A stretch of 13,385 nucleotides of DNA from Physocladia obscura (lineage: Eukaryota > Chytridiomycota > Chytridiomycetes > Chytridiales > Chytriomycetaceae): contig JADGJH010000892.1 of assembly GCA_027596945.1 (NCBI GenBank), forward strand, positions 1 to 13,385, read 5' to 3'. The position numbers and the translations under genes are program-made. Under the pieces are notes generated by a model. That model saw only the letters and a program-made list of their open reading frames with translations. It was not told the DNA's origin and did not search any database. Positions 9,301-13,385 of the stretch are shown in pieces (positions within the stretch are counted from its first letter, which is position 1; every line of letters starts with the position of its first letter).

Positions 9301-11965
9301 CGAATCGTTTCTAGAACACCGCATGCTCGCAACTGAGCAAGAACCATTTGAGGTTCAAAACCGAACGATACTTTCGCCATATTAGGTTTGAGGCAACGTA
9401 TATAGTGAACTTCCGTTGAACGAAGTGTGGACATGAGGCTGACTAATGATTGCTTGAAAATTGACCCAAGAGTTGGTTTCTTTGGTGCACGACTAGTCGG
9501 AGCACGTGCCAACTTTATTTGATAAATGGAGCAATTTAATCCATAGAAAGAAACAAAATAATAATTACGTCAATATTTGATTCAACAGACGCCTCAATTG
9601 TGCATATCTCGGTCAACAACGGCATTTTCGATAAATTCAAACAAGCCAAATGTTCATCCGAAACAGTGTCTTTGTTTTTGTCAATGAATCCGTCAATTTC
9701 GTACGTAACATCAACAGCATAGTGTTTGACGGTGAAAGCTGTTTGCCCAAAACGTGGCTTCTCGAAAAATTTTTGAGTTGGTATTCCGAATCTCTGGTAG
9801 TATTTCGTAATAAGCGACTTATCGGCACCAGAAGGCAGTCGCGACTCTTCATCGAGCAAATCAAGGATTCCGAGCTTTCCTTCGATCAAATCGATACATG
9901 GTTGGTTGTCGTTGAAGTCGATAAAGGACCACGAAATCCTTTCCTTCACGTATTCTTCTTGGTCTAGTTTGAAAACGTGTTGGTTGAATTCTTGTTGCAA
10001 CTTTTCGTTGGCGTAGTTCTAAATTAAAGTAATTTTGTTATGAAACCGAAAAAACATGAAAAAACAAACGTACAATACAAAATTGCTCAAAAGAATTTTT
10101 TTCAAAATGTTCGAAACCAAAAATATCGAGAACTCCAATAAATTGCGCGGAAGGATCATCATCCTTGATTAAGTTCTTGTTGATGATTTTAACCAACCAA
10201 TCGAAAAGCATACTGTAGATGAATTTTGCCACGGAGTCTCTGACAGTTCCTGCCTGCGAAACATTCATGTTTGTAACAATCTTTTCAGAACGCGTGATGA
10301 TTTGCTTCTTGATGATCCATTTTTTAAAGTCGCTCTTGTCGATTTCAAGTAAACTACTGGCTTGCTCAAGAGCTGGATCGTCGTCAGAAATTTGCGCGTC
10401 GCTTGTCCCAGAGATTTTGATGTTTCCTAGATGCAACAATGCAGCACAGACCTTAAAAATATCCCATTGATTGGAAACAGAGATACCACAAGTCGAAAGA
10501 GACTGTTGGGTAATGGCGAATTCGGCTGCGTCATCGGTGCCTAGGATAGTTCCAGCGTTTCCTTGCGTCAAATAAAAATAATCACTCCATTTCCCAAGAC
10601 CGAGTTGTTTTTTTTCGGCAGCAGGTACGGCTGCACACATTTGGTAGAAAATGTGATAGTTTCGTTCCGTCGCGGGTTGATAAATTAATCGGGACCTTTC
10701 AAGAAGGTACGTTCGGATTTTTGCACCAGTAATCTTCACATTCTTTCCCTTAGAGAAGATGATTTCAATATATTTTCCAAACCGCGAGGAGTTGTCATTA
10801 CGTGTCGTTTTCGCGTTACCAAAAGACTTAGGTTTGAAATATCTTAAAAAAATTGACAGTAGAAAAAGGAAAAACATATATCAAATTTACCTCTAAAATT
10901 GGATTTGTGGCCAACACAGCCTCTTCGATATCACTGGTTTTTGAAATAGCCGCCTTCTTGTCAAGATCGTCAACAATTGCAAAGTAACGCATGATAAATT
11001 TTGCAGACACGGTCTTTCCGGCTCCAGATTCTCCAGAAACAATAACAGACTGGTTCTTGCCATTTCGAATAAGTGCGCGATAAGCTTCTTCCGCGACGGC
11101 AAACTTTGATAGCCGGTAAGATAATCAATCCAAGATAAAAATGTTTGATTTTGGTTTATTTATTCACCCGTTGATTGATAACTTTGTGCCCGTATTTTGT
11201 TTTAATTTTTAATCATTGAATCTGGGTAACAATCGCTTCACTGATCCATTGCTTTCTGCTGGAACTATTCAGGAATGTCACTTACCAAGTGTGGTTCAAG
11301 CTCACCACGGCGCTTTCCAGAGTATTCACTGCATTTCAATACACAATTAGCGAACAAAAAACAAGTTGCTAATGTGGGAAAAAAAAGCAAACCGCATAAC
11401 ATCCGGCGAATATAAATCCAATTTGGCGAACGGGTTCATCGCAATCAAAACAATACCCGAGTATGTATAAATTTGTTGCTGCGAGTATCGAAGTTTTACA
11501 TTGTGAAGCACAGCAGGTCTGTATTGAAAAATTTTGTTAATCAAGAAAATTTTTACCAAGAGATAATCAACTACAAAAAGGACATACTCATGAAGATAAG
11601 ATAGATTGGACAAATCATCGATTCCCTCAAGCATAGGAGGATTCTTGAGGGGTGGGAGATCGGCAAACTTTGAGGTAGCAAGTTTATCCATTGTGGATTC
11701 GAAAAAAATATCCTGTTGTCAAGGTGAATTATTGACTTTTTGATGATATTCGATACCAACCTTCCCACTCTCGAGAGTAAACGTGAGTTTGACGACTTTA
11801 TCTGAAATAGAACTTGCTTTCATTGTTCCTTGCATCCAGCCTTCTTCGGCATCGGCAAACCAAGCTTTGGTTCCCTGTCGATAAAGTAAAAAGTAAGCCA
11901 CCTAAAAAACACAGCCAATAAAACTATACCTTCACGAAAGCATCTAACGGGGTAGCAGTAGCCAT
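6328..11965 (-). CDS. MYO2: Class V myosin heavy chain (Myo2/MyoE-type cargo motor)
   Basis: Actin-based motor that carries vesicles and organelles to growth sites. Fourteen exons join in phase: 11965-11930, 11874-11761, 11712-11588, 11518-11393, 11328-11286, 11103-10891, 10826-10074, 10018-9569, 9512-8978, 8922-7754, 7692-7459, 7405-6817, 6754-6591, 6519-6328. The 1580-residue product is typical for the class. In order: SH3-like start ([13 protein letters not shown], 13-25); motor with P-loop GESGAGKT (172-179), switch [15 protein letters not shown] (223-236), switch II DIFGFE (453-458), loop 2 with [11 protein letters not shown]1/SH2 region [11 protein letters not shown] (684-694) and converter [10 protein letters not shown] (745-754). 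Six IQ motifs (768-905) would bind calmodulin or light chains. Coiled coil 906-1047 gives dimers, a Ala/Ser-rich linker runs to 1188, and the DIL cargo tail includes [19 protein letters not shown] and [12 protein letters not shown]. The start ATG 11965 gives [12 protein letters not shown]. No break or missing key residue seen. CpG-rich, unlike the left flank. Confidence 0.97.
11104..11285 (-). other. Long intron 5 of the myosin gene
   Basis: The donor is GTAAGT after CACTTG and the acceptor is ATCAAAG before TTTGCC. At 182 bases it is about three times longer than the gene's other introns (48-71 bases). The flanking protein (GELEPHL then [11 protein letters not shown]) joins without a gap, so no exon is missing inside it. 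I see no ORF or RNA motif in it. Confidence 0.8.
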
Positions 11966-12050
11966 TGTTTCGAAGTATTTGACTGGTTCCGGATGGTAAT
12001 AAGACAACAAAAAACAAAATAATTGAAGACAACGCATCAACAATACGAAG
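11966..12050. promoter_or_regulatory. Upstream region of myosin, possibly a shared divergent promoter
   Basis: These 85 bases lie between the myosin start codon and the divergent ATG at 12051. On the myosin strand there is an AT-rich stretch but no clear TATA box. If the plus-strand ORF is real, the interval must serve both directions; if not, the myosin promoter may extend further. Confidence 0.3.
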
Positions 12051-12347
12051 ATGAGAAGATCAGAATCCGATAAATTAATCAATAGCCCACTATATGCTCA
12101 TCAACACAGCAAGCTCCCATCAAACTTGCTGCTTCCATTTTTAAAACCAATATGTGAAAATTCGGCGATAGGTTACTCCAACAACGCCGAACAAAAACGG
12201 ATCCAGATTCATCCCCAAGTCAACTTCTGCAATAAGATTGGCCGATTTCCCTGGCTGTTGCTCAGTCTCATCGTTTGCTCACCTGTTTTGGTGATGACGG
12301 TGGGTTTTGAGGTCGTTTTTTGTGGAAATTGGTTTGAAAATTCATAG
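12051..12347 (+). CDS. Uncertain 98-codon ORF with one hydrophobic segment
   Basis: The frame opens MRRSESDKLINSPLYAHQHS and ends in a hydrophobic stretch (FPWLLLSLIVCSPVLVMTVG, about residues 66-85) that could span a membrane once. I do not recognise it. It diverges from myosin with 85 bases between starts. The stop follows soon after the hydrophobic run, and no splice pair clearly extends it. Normal CpG content shows that it is not part of the decayed transposon block. It may be an exon of a larger gene, or chance. Confidence 0.2.
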   Translation: MRRSESDKLINSPLYAHQHSKLPSNLLLPFLKPICENSAIGYSNNAEQKRIQIHPQVNFCNKIGRFPWLLLSLIVCSPVLVMTVGFEVVFCGNWFENS

Positions 12348-12587
12348 TATGGTTTTGTGAAAAGTACGTCTATATTGCTGAGCATTCCATACACTACTGA
12401 ACCCAGTGGAAGGATCAATTGCCAAGAAAATATACCATAGCCGTGACAAGGGCGGATTTGACATATTCTCATAGTTACTGAATGGATGGATAATTGTGTA
12501 AATAGCTGGGTATTTTGTCCTTATCAAATCTCTGTTTTCAATCCAAACTCTTACGCTTGAAACAAAAGACGGCGTCATGGTGACCAT
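12209..12587 (-). other. Overlapping minus-strand open frames, possible gene fragment
   Basis: Two overlapping minus-strand frames stay open: 12587-12342 (SVRVWIENRDLIRTKYPAIY, 81 codons) and 12472-12209 (with a membrane-like SWQLILPLGSVVYGML, 87 codons). A basic segment followed by a hydrophobic one in the next frame would be compatible with an intron or frameshift in a membrane protein. I found no splice pair that joins them well, and I do not recognise the sequence. They conflict with the plus-strand ORF at 12051. Confidence 0.15.
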
Positions 12588-12606
12588 TGATCCCAGATCC
12601 CGTTTC

Positions 12607-12615
12607 TATAAATAG
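12607..12615 (+). promoter_or_regulatory. TATA-like box
   Basis: TATAAATAG matches the TATA consensus. It lies about 130 bases upstream of the candidate plus-strand start at 12747. A weaker match, TATATAG, follows near 12632. In AT-rich DNA this is only suggestive. Confidence 0.3.
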
Positions 12616-12746
12616 TTTGAGAAAATATTTATATAGCTACACATTTCTACTTCTGCTGAAGTCTCATCGCTTGTCAAATTTTTCTCTAAATGCCAAGTTG
12701 CGGTTAAAGGAGACTCACTGCTGAAGACCTTTTTCCACTAGAAAAA

Positions 12747-13053
12747 ATGAATGTGGCTACGGTTTACCACCACAATCTAAAAACTCATGTGTCGCCAAAG
12801 CGTAAGACCTTCACTGAATTTTTGGAAAGTAAATGCCGGAAGTTGTTGTCACAACAAAACAGTGTAAGTTAAAAAGCATGATGCTAAGCAATTCAAAGTG
12901 ATCGCGCAGCTGCCTATTGATAACACAGACTTGATTGAAGTCACAAACCAGAACTTTAAAATTCTCAAAGCTTATTTGAGAGGTTTTCAAGCTTTTGAAA
13001 CAGTGAATCTGGATCAGTGTGCCATAACCTTGCGAAGTGTCTTCAATATATGA
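12747..13053 (+). CDS. Possible two-exon small gene, unknown protein
   Basis: Exon 1 (12747-12863) opens MNVATVYHHNLKTHVSPKRK and ends at a consensus donor GTAAGT. A 46-base intron (12864-12909, CTAAG branch-like motif, acceptor GCGCAG) joins in phase to exon 2 (12910-13053), with LPIDNTDLIEVTNQNFKIL and ending LRSVFNI. The product is 86 residues. I do not recognise it. Intron size fits the window's other genes, and a TATA-like box lies upstream. Against it: a minus-strand frame over about 13168-12811 is open for longer (roughly 115 codons, no early ATG), and another plus-strand splice reading with an intron at 13065-13122 is possible. Either strand could be the real one. Confidence 0.25.
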
Positions 13054-13385
13054 ATTATAGGAACGTAATGCCTTGATCAACTCAATTTTTGTTATAATTC
13101 TGACTCGACTCTTATTCTTTAGATGACAGAATGCTGGCTGTTGTTCACTTCAGTGAGAAAGATACAATCAAAATTTTGGGATAGAGAAACACTGAAATTC
13201 ATTAAAATATTCTTCCAAAACAACAAATTACTGTTTTTTTAGCCACCCTATAAAATTTAGAAATTTTTGAGGTAAATCAGCATTAAATTGCTCGGAAAAT
13301 TTATTTCATTTTATTTTTTATGCTCTTTAGTAACCTGTATTCAAAATTTTGTATTTGCTTTACTTATTTTATTTTTGTATACCTT
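13054..13385. other. AT-rich tail of window, nothing firm
   Basis: An intron-like stretch (GTAATG at 13065 to TTCTTTAG at 13122) is followed by short open frames (MTECWLLFTSVRKI from 13123). From about 13200 the sequence is AT-rich with homopolymer runs and no supportable feature. Confidence 0.4.

Noticed and set aside
12864..12888. 25-base intron in the 12747 candidate gene
   Set aside because: A 46-base intron ending at 12909 also joins in phase and matches the size of other introns here; 25 bases would be unusually short.

Overview
The window looks like nuclear DNA of a fungus, perhaps an early-diverging one (chytrid-like); the lineage is inferred and not proven. It is AT-rich, its genes carry many short GT-AG introns, it holds a complete class V myosin with a DIL cargo tail, and it is crowded with decayed Tc1/mariner-IS630-type DNA transposons. 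There is no sign of operons, ribosome binding sites, CRISPR, rRNA or tRNA.

Left block (1 to about 6000) is transposon territory. Two related IS630-type transposase relics lie head to head: one on the minus strand running off the window start (1-648) and one on the plus strand (774-1808). Next is a badly broken, unidentified minus-strand gene (1946-3240). A third element (about 3220-5917) is bounded by inverted repeats of 100 and 109 bases. Inside it two genes converge: a spliced plus-strand gene for an unknown protein with a SAM-like C-terminus (3328-4594, one in-frame TAG), and a spliced minus-strand DD34E transposase (5814-4646, two in-frame TGA codons, one A-run frameshift, one GC-AG intron). 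I counted only 11 CpG dinucleotides in 1801-5940, against about 54 in the 900 bases 8041-8940 of the myosin gene. All eight internal stops in the three DDE genes, read in their best frames, are TGA. Both facts fit heavy CpG-to-TpG decay of the transposons.

Middle block (6328-11965, minus strand) is a full class V myosin gene. I could place 14 exons and 13 introns with consistent phases, giving a 1580-residue protein: SH3-like N-terminus, motor, six IQ motifs, coiled coil, linker and DIL tail. It looks intact. A poly(A) signal lies 28 bases past the stop.

Right block (11966-13385) is weakly resolved. It holds a divergent 98-codon plus-strand ORF starting 85 bases from the myosin start, overlapping minus-strand open frames of uncertain value, a good TATA-like box at 12607, and a possible two-exon 86-residue gene (12747-13053). 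The last 330 bases are AT-rich with nothing I can support.
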